A stretch of 17,602 bases of DNA from Clostridiaceae bacterium (GTDB taxonomy: Bacteria; Bacillota; Clostridia; Oscillospirales; Butyricicoccaceae): assembly GCA_018383195.1 (NCBI GenBank), contig JAGZOP010000043.1:1-17602 (forward strand), given 5' to 3'. Positions 1 to 6,571 of this stretch are shown here, one piece after another. Each line of letters starts with the position of its first letter. Positions within the stretch are counted from its first letter, which is position 1. A program made the translations under genes and the position numbers. Below the pieces are notes generated by a model, which saw nothing but the letters and a program-made list of their open reading frames with translations, was not told the origin of the DNA and did not search any database.

Positions 1-1227
1 ATCATTCATGGCAGCTTTCGCCGCCCGGTATGCGGCCAGCTCCGCTTCATGCTGGGCCAGATATTTTCTGCTATACCGGGCCGCCTTATAGCCATCGAAC
101 ACGGGCCGGGTTTTTGCAAAATCCACCGTAGCGCCCATGAGCTGTACTGTATGGGAGAGGGCTGCTTCGGTTTCCCGAAGCTCCCCAGCCAGGGCGTGAA
201 AGCGATCCACCGCCGCCTCGGTACTGGCCGCCAGTTCCTCATAGTTTGTGAGCTTATGCTCCTGGAGATATTGGAGCGCGGCGGCCATCTGTTTGAGGTT
301 GTAAACTTTGGCCCACCGCGCATAGGCCGGGCCCTTGCCCTGTGCCATACGCTCTTGAATATCAATAATCAGATTGACACGCCGGGGCGGAGCCGGGCCG
401 TCTTTCGGGATCTCCGGGATAGGACGCTCCCCGGCAATCACGGCTCGAATGTTCTCGGGATCGTAACCTTCCCCAAGGGTGGATGCCCGGAGCCGCGTTG
501 CCCGTTCCTGTCCGGGAACAAGGAACGAGATCACACCGCCGCGCCCATGCTTGACCGCATACCCGGACTCCGCCATGAGCCGCAGAAAGTCGGCAAAATC
601 GGCGGGGCCTTTTGCGAGAGCATCGTTGATGGCAAGGCGCAGCCTTTCTTTATAAGAGGGCTGGCGCTCGGCTCCCAGCCATGCCCCATAGTGAAGAAAG
701 CGGCCCTTGCTATGTAGCTTGGGATTGAGGATCACGGACAGGTCATTTTCCAGACACACCCGATCCGAGAGCCGCCGCACAGCGCGGGCCGAGCCGATGA
801 AATCCCGGAACTTCCGGGTACAATCCAGCGAAGTAGAATTGTAGTAAATATGGTTATGGATATGCTGGCGGTCTGTGTGGGTGGCAACGAAAAAGGCGTA
901 CTTGCCCTTCGTCCAGCGCATCGCCGTTTCGTAGCCGATGCGATTGGCCTCCTCCGGGGTAATCTCTCCGGGCTTGAACGCCTGCCGGATCTGATAGCAC
1001 AGCACATCGGCATCCCGGCGCTGCTCCCGGCCCGTGACAGCCCGGTACTTTGCCTTGCTTAACAGGAACTCCGCATCGGCGGTCATGTGGTCGCAGGCAT
1101 AGGAAGAAATCAACTCGCCACCCTGCGTCTTATCCGGGTTTTGTCCGTATTCAAACCGATCCTTCAGCGATTGCGCGATAGTTTCTCCCTTGCTGATTTT
1201 GTGCTTTTTGAGATAGGTCGTTGCCGT
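1..1227 (-). CDS. MOB-P type relaxase (Tn1549-like), N-terminal 409 residues, cut by window edge
   Basis: This is the relaxase that nicks oriT and stays covalently bound to the transferred strand. Translation from 1227 gives 409 uninterrupted residues to the window edge. The N-terminus (MATTYLKKHK if the first codon is read as Met) and the segment NPDKTQGGELISSYACD at about 30-46 resemble Tn1549-family relaxases. The metal-binding three-histidine motif is HTDRQHIHNH at residues 117-126, followed by IYYNSTS. A helical charged region begins near residue 290. There is no ATG, GTG or TTG at the expected start. The sequence AAGGAGG is followed by 7 nt and then ACG, and family alignment puts the initiator exactly on that ACG. 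Upstream in frame only CTG lies near the ribosome site, 1-2 nt away, which is too close. A terminator hairpin stands just upstream. The C-terminus is not visible. Identity is confident; the start codon is inference. Confidence 0.9.
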
Positions 1228-1249
1228 AGGCAGCCCTCCTTCCTGTAAG

Positions 1250-1277
1250 AAAAACGGCGGCTGTGTTCAGCCGCCGT
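1250..1277 (-). terminator. Intrinsic terminator directly ahead of the relaxase
   Basis: On the minus strand ACGGCGGCTG, loop AACA, CAGCCGCCGT forms a perfect 10-bp stem followed by TTTTTC. The T-run is only about 10 nt from the relaxase ribosome site, so no promoter fits between. It may end transcripts of the 1310-1597 gene or act as an attenuator for the relaxase. Confidence 0.8.
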
Positions 1278-1288
1278 CATGCTACCTT

Positions 1289-1303
1289 GGGACAAATTGT
1301 CCC
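1289..1303. repeat. GGGACA palindrome, copy 1
   Basis: GGGACAAATTGTCCC lies between the relaxase terminator and the stop of the small membrane protein. On the minus strand it is preceded by ACTTC and followed by AAGGTAGC, flanks also seen at other copies. It is intercistronic. Confidence 0.85.
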
Positions 1304-1309
1304 GAAGTA

Positions 1310-1597
1310 TCAGCCTGTGATGAAGCCCCGCAGAGCAAAGTTGAGATTGTGCAGCTTATCCACCAGCCACTCCGCGATGGCCGGGATGCCATAGGGAGAG
1401 ATCAGAAACGCAAGGACAAGGAACACGATCCCGCCCAGCGTCTGGCCGCTGATGAACAGGGCCACGGCAAGCAGGGTCAGCACCACACAGGCCACAACGA
1501 AAACCGCAGTTGCCATACAGAACAGAAAAGACACCACGGCGGCCAGAACGGTGAGCACCACCACAAAGGGGGCGGCAAGGATTTTCAGAACGATCAT
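1310..1597 (-). CDS. Small integral membrane protein of the ICE mobilisation region
   Basis: The product has 95 residues and is mostly hydrophobic. Two or three membrane segments can be drawn, at about residues 3-24, 26-50 and 54-70. They are followed by an amphipathic tail (AIAEWLVDKLHNLNF) that probably lies at the membrane surface. The ATG at 1597 is preceded by AGGAGG at a 9-nt spacing. It lies between a SLOG-domain gene and the relaxase and has its own promoter-like sequence upstream (1643-1671). Similar small hydrophobic proteins occur next to relaxases in Tn1549-like elements, but I know of no assigned function. A role at the membrane during transfer is only a guess. Confidence 0.75.
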   Translation of the reverse strand: MIVLKILAAPFVVVLTVLAAVVSFLFCMATAVFVVACVVLTLLAVALFISGQTLGGIVFLVLAFLISPYGIPAIAEWLVDKLHNLNFALRGFITG

Positions 1598-1642
1598 AAG
1601 CGGCTACCTCCTGTAAAAGTTGATGGGTTTCCTCCTACCAAT

Positions 1643-1671
1643 ATTATAACTCCGCCCATATAAGCAAACAA
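1643..1671 (-). promoter_or_regulatory. Sigma-A type promoter for the small membrane protein and possibly the relaxase
   Basis: On the minus strand TTGTTT (1671-1666), a 17-nt spacer and a perfect TATAAT (1648-1643) are present. A start about 7 nt downstream leaves a short leader before the ATG at 1597. It lies downstream of the SLOG gene and of palindrome copy 2, so it can re-start transcription for the relaxase block. Confidence 0.6.
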
Positions 1672-1695
1672 GGATGTCGATGGCCGGGCTACTTT

Positions 1696-1710
1696 GGGAC
1701 AAAATGTCCC
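1696..1710. repeat. GGGACA palindrome, copy 2
   Basis: GGGACAAAATGTCCC lies 5 nt downstream of the SLOG stop codon. The palindrome extends to TTGGGACA and TGTCCCAA on the two sides. On the minus strand it is followed by AAAGTAGC, as in the copy at 11940. There is no T-run, so it is not a clear terminator. Confidence 0.85.
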
Positions 1711-1715
1711 AAGGA

Positions 1716-2177
1716 TTATATCTCAATGATGCGAATTTCCTTTTCGTTTGCCTGTGCAAAACGAATGGTGTAAAAAGTGCCGCCCGTGGATCTCCCGTCA
1801 TAAACGGCAATTACCCGATCCGAGGAAAGTACCATGTAGCGGTTGCGTTCATGGTAGCATTGGCGATTGGATTTTTCAGACTGAACATACACGCGATCAC
1901 AACAAGCAAGCAATTCTTGAAACAAGGGAGATTTAGCATTGATACGGTTTCGATATGGGAGCGCGGCCTCCAACTGCAAACAGCTATTTTGTTTCTTTTC
2001 CGCTGCAACTATGGCGGCAAAAGTGAGATCAACACCATCGGCAAACCCGGAGATAAAACGGGTATATCCCGCTGCAATCGCAGCCAGCACTTCTTTCCGT
2101 AGTGCTTCTTCCACATACTGCTCCTTGCCGACTGGCACATCACGATGGCCTGTTACACAACAAGTTTTCTCTCCCAT
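1716..2177 (-). CDS. SLOG superfamily protein (DUF1273/YpsA-like)
   Basis: The 153-residue product matches the compact SLOG/DUF1273 fold, a Rossmann-like family related to DprA and lysine-decarboxylase-like proteins. Visible motifs are TGHRDVP at 9-15, SGFADGVDL at 43-51 (the glycine-rich ligand loop), RNRYMV at 111-116 and YDGRSTGGT at 126-134. SLOG proteins bind or cleave nucleotides or nucleotide-derived ligands; the ligand here is unknown. I start at the ATG at 2177, which has AGAGG 8 nt upstream. An in-frame ATG at 2222 would add 15 residues with no ribosome site. The gene is less GC-rich than its neighbours and is divergent from an XRE regulator, with a shared operator. This suggests an inserted cargo module rather than a transfer gene. 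Family call is firm; role is unknown. Confidence 0.85.
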   Translation of the reverse strand: MGEKTCCVTGHRDVPVGKEQYVEEALRKEVLAAIAAGYTRFISGFADGVDLTFAAIVAAEKKQNSCLQLEAALPYRNRINAKSPLFQELLACCDRVYVQSEKSNRQCYHERNRYMVLSSDRVIAVYDGRSTGGTFYTIRFAQANEKEIRIIEI

Positions 2178-2222
2178 TATCCAAACCTCTTTTCTGAAAT
2201 TGCCCCGCCTTGGTATGGGCAA

Positions 2223-2259
2223 TATTGCCTATCACGCTTTAGGTCAATTATAGGCAATA
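2223..2259. promoter_or_regulatory. Inverted-repeat operator between the XRE and SLOG genes
   Basis: TATTGCCTAT (2223-2232) and ATAGGCAATA (2250-2259) form perfect 10-bp arms around a 17-nt spacer. The left arm also lies within a local palindrome GGCAATATTGCC. The right arm overlaps the -10 of the minus-strand SLOG promoter. A weak plus-strand promoter (TTGCCT, 18 nt, TATAGG) falls inside the repeat. This is the expected layout for autoregulation by the adjacent XRE protein, which is inference. Confidence 0.6.
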
Positions 2260-2275
2260 ATGTTTATATAAGCAA
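2247..2275 (-). promoter_or_regulatory. Promoter for the SLOG gene
   Basis: On the minus strand TTGCTT (2275-2270), a 17-nt spacer and a perfect TATAAT (2252-2247) are present. The -10 box lies inside the right operator arm, so a bound repressor would block it. Confidence 0.6.
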
Positions 2276-2296
2276 GCGTGAAAGGAGGTAGGCCGG

Positions 2297-2506
2297 ATGA
2301 TCTCATACGCCCCATTGTGGGAAACTATGAAGCGCAAAAATGCAACCACATACACTTTGCAGGTCAAAGGGGAGATCAGTAGCTCCACGGTGCGTAGGCT
2401 GAAAGCGAATGAATCCGTTTCTACCAACACGCTGGATGCCCTTTGCAGAATACTTGATTGTGAGCTTGACGACATAATCGCATATTTGCCCGATGAAACA
2501 GAATAA
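2297..2506 (+). CDS. XRE-family (Cro/C1-type) small transcriptional regulator
   Basis: This 69-residue helix-turn-helix protein is the only convincing rightward gene in the window. It shows the minimal HTH layout of the Cro/YozG-like family: a helix at about 5-14 (LWETMKRKN), recognition segment ISSSTVRRLKANES at about 27-40, and the closing LDALCRILDCELDDIIAY at about 47-64 that is typical of this family. AAAGGAGG lies 8 nt before the ATG. It is divergent from the SLOG gene across an inverted-repeat operator and is followed at once by a strong terminator. It most likely controls itself and the SLOG gene. An additional role in switching transfer genes is possible but not shown. Confidence 0.85.
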   Translation: MISYAPLWETMKRKNATTYTLQVKGEISSSTVRRLKANESVSTNTLDALCRILDCELDDIIAYLPDETE

Positions 2507-2507
2507 T

Positions 2508-2545
2508 GCGGGGAGCAAGGTATAAACCTGTGCTCCCCGCGTTTT
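2508..2545 (+). terminator. Intrinsic terminator after the XRE gene
   Basis: GCGGGGAGCA (2508-2517) pairs with TGCTCCCCGC (2531-2540), with an inner AGGT/ACCT stem, and is followed by GTTTTGTT. It starts 1 nt after the XRE stop and separates this gene from the convergent mobC. On the minus strand the T-run is missing, so it serves mainly the plus strand. Confidence 0.8.
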
Positions 2546-2546
2546 G

Positions 2547-2891
2547 TTATAGCTCCACCACCTCCGACAGCTTTTTAATCAGAACGGACAGCGGCCCCCA
2601 CAGGTCTGCATAGTCCTTTTGCAGCGCAGCGATCTCCGAGGGGTAGATGCCGTAGGTATTGGCATGGATCGCCACTTGGTTGAGGTTGTTTGCACACCGC
2701 CGCTGCAAGGACACCAGCTCCCGCACATCCGCAAGATCAACATGGAGCACATACCCATTGAGGGCCATTTTCCGCATATATGCTCCCATATTTTGAATAC
2801 CCGCCTCGGCCATGCGCTCATAGATCAGCTCCTGCTCCTCGGGCGTTACCATGACATTGAGATGGACGCAGCGACGGCGCTTTTTCGTCAA
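2547..2891 (-). CDS. mobC: MobC-type relaxosome accessory protein
   Basis: The 114-residue protein has the MobC family layout. A basic ribbon-helix-helix-like N-terminus (KKRRRCVHLNVMVTPEEQEL) binds oriT DNA. The family signature CANNLNQVAIHAN lies at about 67-79, followed by a helical C-terminus. MobC proteins help the relaxase open the strands at the nick site. The start is TTG at 2891, whose TTGA overlaps the stop of the upstream 59-residue gene. The GAGGAG ribosome site is very close to the TTG, which suggests translational coupling. In this element mobC and the relaxase gene are separated by the XRE/SLOG pair and a small membrane protein. Confidence 0.88.
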   Translation of the reverse strand: MTKKRRRCVHLNVMVTPEEQELIYERMAEAGIQNMGAYMRKMALNGYVLHVDLADVRELVSLQRRCANNLNQVAIHANTYGIYPSEIAALQKDYADLWGPLSVLIKKLSEVVEL

Positions 2892-3067
2892 CGCTCCTCG
2901 CGCTCCCTGCTGCGGCGTTTGGGCGGGATCTCCCGCACCTTATCCAGCGGCTTTTCCTCGGGCGGGAGCACCGGGGCCGGGCCGTTGTTCAGAATACCGT
3001 CGATCATATTATAGTTCTGCTCGGTGGTGAGTTCCGCGCTTTTCAGCGGGTCATACTTTTCGGGCAT
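2888..3067 (-). CDS. 59-residue DUF4316-like ICE protein
   Basis: The reading frame runs from ATG (3067) to TGA (2888-2890) and overlaps the TTG start of mobC. AGGAGG stands 6 nt before the ATG. The product starts MPEKYDPLKSAELTTEQ and contains QNYNMIDGILNN, which resembles the N-terminal part of DUF4316 proteins of the same ICE family, as far as I recall. The rest is proline-rich and ends in a basic tail (KRRSREER). No membrane segment or catalytic motif is visible. Its fixed place between the 3078-3428 gene and mobC, with coupled translation, suggests a role in mobilisation or its control. Confidence 0.7.
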   Translation of the reverse strand: MPEKYDPLKSAELTTEQNYNMIDGILNNGPAPVLPPEEKPLDKVREIPPKRRSREREER

Positions 3068-3077
3068 AGCGATCCTC

Positions 3078-3428
3078 CTATCTGTCGCCCCTGTCGGGGG
3101 TAGTCTTTTTCGGGGCAGCGCGGCCCCGGTCAGCCTCGGCCAGCTTTGCGGCCTCTTTCATCTGCTGGGCAATCGTGCGGGGCTTGACCTCCTGCACCTT
3201 ATACATCCGCTTGTAGTCGGCGGCTCGATCCTTGAAATCCTTTTGAGCCGATGCCTCGTCTGCGTGGTAATGGCCCCAATAATAATCCCGCCGCCCGTTC
3301 TCTTCGGCAAACTGCCATGTGACAAAGGGAGCCGGGACTTTGGGGTTTCCATGCTCCGCGATGGCAAATCCCCGTTTGTTGTCAAAGAGAACGGACTCGC
3401 GGATCACATATCCGGCGTTTTTCTCCAC
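3078..3428 (-). CDS. Conserved ICE protein of unknown function
   Basis: The 116-residue soluble protein begins with a GTG preceded by AAGGAGG at 7 nt. The N-terminal two thirds look like a small globular domain (GYVIRESVLFDN, PAPFVTWQFAEE, YYWGHYHADEASAQKDF). The last 40 residues are highly charged and end in a basic tail. Proteins with the pattern APFVTWQ...WGHY recur in conjugative elements of Clostridia, sometimes as parts of larger proteins, but I know of no function. The stop is 10 nt from the start of the next small gene and its end overlaps that gene's ribosome site, so the two are co-translated. Confidence 0.7.
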   Translation of the reverse strand: MEKNAGYVIRESVLFDNKRGFAIAEHGNPKVPAPFVTWQFAEENGRRDYYWGHYHADEASAQKDFKDRAADYKRMYKVQEVKPRTIAQQMKEAAKLAEADRGRAAPKKTTPDRGDR

Positions 3429-3447
3429 GGTACACCTCCTTCAAAAA

Positions 3448-3558
3448 GTGGAAAGTATTTTGCGAAAACAGGGGTGGGGTATGAAATGATACACCCCACC
3501 CCACAAGCGGCCCCGAAAAGCCTTGATACAGGCGGTTTTTTCGGGCCTAATTTTCCAC
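3448..3558 (-). other. Three-helix structured element with terminal T-run (RNA element, terminator or oriT candidate)
   Basis: Read on the minus strand, GTGGAAA (3558-3552) can close on TTTCCAC (3454-3448). Inside are two hairpins. The first is GGCCCGAAAA with TTTTCGGGGCC (3547-3509, one bulged G, inner GCC/GGC). The second is a perfect 10-bp stem GGGGTGGGGT with ACCCCACCCC (3502-3471). The closing helix is followed at once by TTTTTG. This fills the gap between the cysteine-rich VLP gene and the 3078-3428 gene and contains no credible reading frame. It could be a leader RNA or terminator. Its position between the channel operon and the mobilisation genes also fits an oriT. The helices are seen directly; the function is open. 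Confidence 0.45.
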
Positions 3559-3561
3559 GGG

Positions 3562-3915
3562 TCAGCGCCTTGTTTTACGCATATAATCCCGCTTCTGTTT
3601 TCGCAGGGCAGTAGCGGAACAGGCCGCAGAGCAATACCGTGTCCGGCCATCCGGGAGGAAAGGTCGCCCACAGATCGGGCAGGGCCGCGTTTCCGGGACC
3701 GGGCCTTCGGCGGTCAGCGCCGCCTCCAGCACCGGATCATTGGGCAGAACGGCATCCCGGAAGTAGCGGCAGTAGGCTCCCGTCCAGCATTTCCCCAGCA
3801 TATAACAGGGGCCGTCCAGCGGTAAGCACCCATACTCCCGATCATAGTTCGCACACAGGGAAAACACCAGCTTGCGGATCGCCCTCTTTTCCTCGCGGGT
3901 CAGTTCCCGGCTCAT
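3562..3915 (-). CDS. Cysteine-rich VLP domain protein
   Basis: The 117-residue protein has nine cysteines. Cys21, 30, 37, 43 and 49 lie in the N-terminal domain that ends in the family-naming VLP (residues 56-58, in RDAVLPNDP). A second cluster CPICG at 79-83 with YCSAAC at 94-99 looks like a small zinc ribbon. It ends with a basic tail (KQKRDYMRKTRR). I start at the ATG at 3915, whose ATGA overlaps the stop of the DUF4366 gene; an upstream GTATGAGC context shows coupling. The family occurs at this position in many Tn1549-like elements, at the end of the channel operon. Metal and nucleic-acid binding is likely; the role is unknown. Confidence 0.85.
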   Translation of the reverse strand: MSRELTREEKRAIRKLVFSLCANYDREYGCLPLDGPCYMLGKCWTGAYCRYFRDAVLPNDPVLEAALTAEGPVPETRPCPICGRPFLPDGRTRYCSAACSATALRKQKRDYMRKTRR

Positions 3916-4649
3916 ACCTCGTCCTCGTCCCAAGGGGGCGTATCGTCCTCGAGATCGTCAAAGGCATCCAGCTCGTCCCCGTAGTCCTCCTCAACCGCTT
4001 CTGTGGCCCGCTGCTGCTTGGGGCGGTAAACCTTGAAATACCAGCCAGCACCGCCGCCCACGGCGGCAATCGCCAAAATGAGCAGGATCGTACCCATATT
4101 GCCGTCTGTGTCCTCGGGCTGCTCCGGCTCGGGATCGTCCACAGGCTCGGTGTCCTCCACCGGCTCGGGCTCCACGCCCACGCACTCGGTCATGTTGGTG
4201 GCGCATACGGGGCAATCGGTGTTGATGGCCCCGGCCATGCACTTATCCGTACAGGCACAGGCGGGGACTTCCATCCCGGCGGCTTCCATAGCAGCCAGCA
4301 GATCGGCCTCGTCCACAATGCTGAAAAAGTATGTTTCGTACTGTTCGCCGTCCTCGTCCACGGGCTTATCGTAGTCAATGACGATATAGAATGTATTGCC
4401 GCCGCTGGTCTGGACGGTGATAAACTGCTTGTTGGTGTGCTCGTCATAGAGCAGATCGCGGGTGACAAGGTTGCCCTCGTCAGAAAAGCCTACCCCCGGC
4501 TCGGTGGTGGGGGTAGGCTCCTCCAGCCCTTCCCACTGGTCGGTAGGCTCGATGTACTCGTCACCGCCCCCGGCATGGGCCGTCACGGTAAAGCCGCACA
4601 TGAACACGGCCACGCAGAGCGTCAGTAAAAGAACACGCAGCTTTTTCAT
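3912..4649 (-). CDS. DUF4366 / CD1107-family mobile-element membrane protein
   Basis: The 245-residue product begins with a clear signal peptide (KKLRVLLLTLCVAVF, likely cleavage after AHA at about 26). It has an extracellular acidic domain with threonine and proline and a cysteine cluster (ACACTDKC...DCPVC at about 131-152). A Glu/Pro-rich linker follows, then a C-terminal membrane helix at about 185-205 (MGTILLILAIAAVGGGAGW) and an acidic cytoplasmic tail. This is the standard architecture of CD1107-type proteins of Clostridia ICEs. It probably forms a surface-exposed part of the transfer apparatus. The start overlaps the DUF4315 stop as ATGA, and the stop overlaps the next start in the same way. 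Confidence 0.88.
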   Translation of the reverse strand: MKKLRVLLLTLCVAVFMCGFTVTAHAGGGDEYIEPTDQWEGLEEPTPTTEPGVGFSDEGNLVTRDLLYDEHTNKQFITVQTSGGNTFYIVIDYDKPVDEDGEQYETYFFSIVDEADLLAAMEAAGMEVPACACTDKCMAGAINTDCPVCATNMTECVGVEPEPVEDTEPVDDPEPEQPEDTDGNMGTILLILAIAAVGGGAGWYFKVYRPKQQRATEAVEEDYGDELDAFDDLEDDTPPWDEDEV

Positions 4650-4894
4650 TCCGCAGCCACCTCCTCGGACTTCGGGACATTTTGTCCCAAGGTTTTCCCG
4701 GCCCGGAGCTGCTGGAGCACCAGCGGCAGCTCCGCGAGAGGGATGCTCATGCCGCGCACGATGTCCACGATCTCGCTGTTTTCAGCCTCCACCTTGCGCT
4801 GTTCCAGTTCTTTCAGTTTGGTCTGCTGTTCCGCGATTTTGGCCTTGACCTTTTCGATCTCGGCTTCGATTTTCGCGCTTTTCGTAGTTGCCAT
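4646..4894 (-). CDS. DUF4315 coiled-coil protein of the transfer operon
   Basis: The 82-residue protein is a coiled coil for about its first 40 residues (KIEAEIEKVKAKIAEQQTKL), followed by a short conserved tail with IVDIVRGMSIPLAEL. It matches DUF4315, which is regularly found between the NlpC/P60 and DUF4366 genes in this ICE family. The ATG at 4894 has AGGAGG at 6 nt. The C-terminus contains palindrome copy 3, read as GQNVPKSEE, which lies outside the conserved core. Function unknown; it may be a scaffold that bridges its neighbours. Confidence 0.85.
   Translation of the reverse strand: MATTKSAKIEAEIEKVKAKIAEQQTKLKELEQRKVEAENSEIVDIVRGMSIPLAELPLVLQQLRAGKTLGQNVPKSEEVAAE
4674..4688. repeat. 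GGGACA palindrome, copy 3 (inside DUF4315)
   Basis: GGGACATTTTGTCCC encodes GQNVP on the minus strand, near the end of DUF4315 and about 25 nt before its junction with DUF4366. Confidence 0.85.
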
Positions 4895-4906
4895 AGATAA
4901 CCTCCT

Positions 4907-6571
4907 TCACGATAACCGCCCGTAGGCGTAGAAATGAGACTGCCAGTAGCTTGTGTTGAGATTGGCATACCCGATGGGATCGCCACAATGGAGCATCCAG
5001 CCATCGCCCACATAGATACCCACATGGGAAACGCCGGGGGTATCATAAGTCCCGGTGAAGAACACCAGATCGCCGGGGCGGGGTGAGCTGGTGCGGCGGC
5101 TGATGTTATACAGCCCCTGCGCCCCCAACCGCCCAAAGTCCCAGCCGCATTGATTGTAGACATAGGACACGAAGCCGGAGCAATCAAAGGATGTGCTGGG
5201 CTTGTACCCACCCCATACATAGGGATAGCCGATATATTTCTCGGCCTCCTCCAAAATGGCGGCAAAGGTTTCGTCGGCCAAATACGCCTCCGGGATCTCA
5301 TGCTCCACGGGATCGGCGGTGTACTTTGCCACATAGGGGGACGATGGAAACAGGTCTGGACGGTTGCCCAGCGCCGACATATACAGGGCGTACCGGGAGA
5401 GCTGATCCTCGCCCATAATGTAGATGGGCAGATGGGACAGGTTGAAGTTTTCCAGCGTCACGGTGCAAATGTAGTAATCGTAATAGACCCGGTATGTGTC
5501 GGTATGGGTGTTGCCCTCTTCGTCCGTCCATGTGTCCGTTTCGAGGTAGTAGCGGCGCTCCGTCACCACCGTTTCCGTCAGAATGTACTGCTTTTCAAAG
5601 AGCATTTGCAGCGTTCCCTGTACCTCGTCCACCGTCCACGCCCCTTCGTGTATGGCGCTGATAATAGACAGCAGCACATAGGGATCGTGTTCAATGTCAT
5701 CCAGCTCAAAGTGGTATTCGTCATAATCGTGAGTGCTTTCGTAGCTGTCCAGATAGTCTTGCAGCTCGGCCTCCAGCCCGCAGTAGGCGGCCTCGGCCCC
5801 GCGCAGATCGGCATCCTCGGCGGCATAGGTGGACGCGCCGATGGCCCCCACCACGCCGTTGCCAATCGTCACCGCAGAGGACATACACGACTGCATGAGC
5901 ACCAGCAGCAGAAAACAGGCAAGGAACAGCAACACCCCCACAGGATGCCGCTTGACAAAGGCCACGGCCCGGGCCGCCAGCTTTTCCGTTGTGACCGCCG
6001 TTTTCTCTGCGGCCTTGGCCGTCTGCTTTGCAGCCTCCCGCGCTTGCTTTGCGTATTGCCGCTTGATTTTCTGCTTTTGGATATACCGGGACACCGCGCC
6101 GCCCTTTTGCATTTCCGGGTGGGCCTCCACCGTGGCCCGGTACTGATAATCCGCCGTAGCCTTGATGTGCCTGGACTCGGCCTTTTGCACCGCTTTGGCC
6201 GGGTGCTCCCGGATTTGCTTTTTTACATACCGGGATGTGGAGCGCAGGGCGGCCTCACCGACCAGCTCGGATCGGTGGGCGCTTTCGGTGCCGACATTCT
6301 CATGCTCTACCTCATATAGCTTGCCATGCACATACCCATGAACGGTTGCACCCGCCGCCCGGCCCGCCTTTTTCACGGGGCCGGACTTTTTCGGCGGTTT
6401 CTGCTTTGCCAGCTTTTTCTTGGCCTTATCCAGTTGTTCGCCGCGCTTTTCCATACGCAGCTTGGACTCGGCGGTTTGCTCCTGCTGGCTTTTGGCTCTA
6501 AACTTGCTTTTGGGGGACTTTGGGACTTTTTGTCCCGAAGTGGCCCCGCCCTTATTCGTCCTTTCGCTCAT
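4907..6571 (-). CDS. NlpC/P60 cell-wall hydrolase of the transfer channel (CD1108 family)
   Basis: The 554-residue protein opens peptidoglycan for the channel. Residues 1-200 are a long, very basic cytoplasmic region rich in Lys and Ala. A single membrane helix (VGVLLFLACFLLLVLMQSC) lies at about 209-228. An external linker domain follows at about 250-430, then a C-terminal NlpC/P60 domain at about 440-554. The catalytic triad is visible: Cys464 in FDCSGF, His516 in SHVGIYVG and His528 in MLHCGDP, so the enzyme should be active as an endopeptidase. The ATG has GGAGG 9 nt upstream and overlaps the end of virB4 by 20 nt. Palindrome copy 4 encodes GQKVPK at residues 13-18. Confidence 0.92.
   Translation of the reverse strand: MSERTNKGGATSGQKVPKSPKSKFRAKSQQEQTAESKLRMEKRGEQLDKAKKKLAKQKPPKKSGPVKKAGRAAGATVHGYVHGKLYEVEHENVGTESAHRSELVGEAALRSTSRYVKKQIREHPAKAVQKAESRHIKATADYQYRATVEAHPEMQKGGAVSRYIQKQKIKRQYAKQAREAAKQTAKAAEKTAVTTEKLAARAVAFVKRHPVGVLLFLACFLLLVLMQSCMSSAVTIGNGVVGAIGASTYAAEDADLRGAEAAYCGLEAELQDYLDSYESTHDYDEYHFELDDIEHDPYVLLSIISAIHEGAWTVDEVQGTLQMLFEKQYILTETVVTERRYYLETDTWTDEEGNTHTDTYRVYYDYYICTVTLENFNLSHLPIYIMGEDQLSRYALYMSALGNRPDLFPSSPYVAKYTADPVEHEIPEAYLADETFAAILEEAEKYIGYPYVWGGYKPSTSFDCSGFVSYVYNQCGWDFGRLGAQGLYNISRRTSSPRPGDLVFFTGTYDTPGVSHVGIYVGDGWMLHCGDPIGYANLNTSYWQSHFYAYGRLS
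6522..6536. repeat. GGGACA palindrome, copy 4 (inside NlpC/P60 N-terminus)
   Basis: GGGACTTTTTGTCCC, with an imperfect centre, encodes GQKVP. It lies 15 nt from the virB4 stop, so it is again at a gene junction. Confidence 0.8.

Noticed and set aside
6..365. Minus-strand frame with an ATG in the relaxase region
   Set aside because: It is out of frame with the relaxase, which reads through the whole segment; the product is a basic shadow.
2223..2259. Inverted repeat as an oriT or attachment site
   Set aside because: It coincides with divergent promoters of an XRE regulator pair, so an operator is the simpler explanation.
3639..4628. Long plus-strand open frame (329 codons) opposite the DUF4366 and VLP genes
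   Set aside because: It is the complement of well-supported overlapping genes, with biased composition and no ribosome site. GC-rich genes give such shadow frames.
5150..6319. Plus-strand open frame (389 codons) opposite NlpC/P60
   Set aside because: Antisense shadow of a gene with a clear catalytic triad; no domain and no ribosome site.
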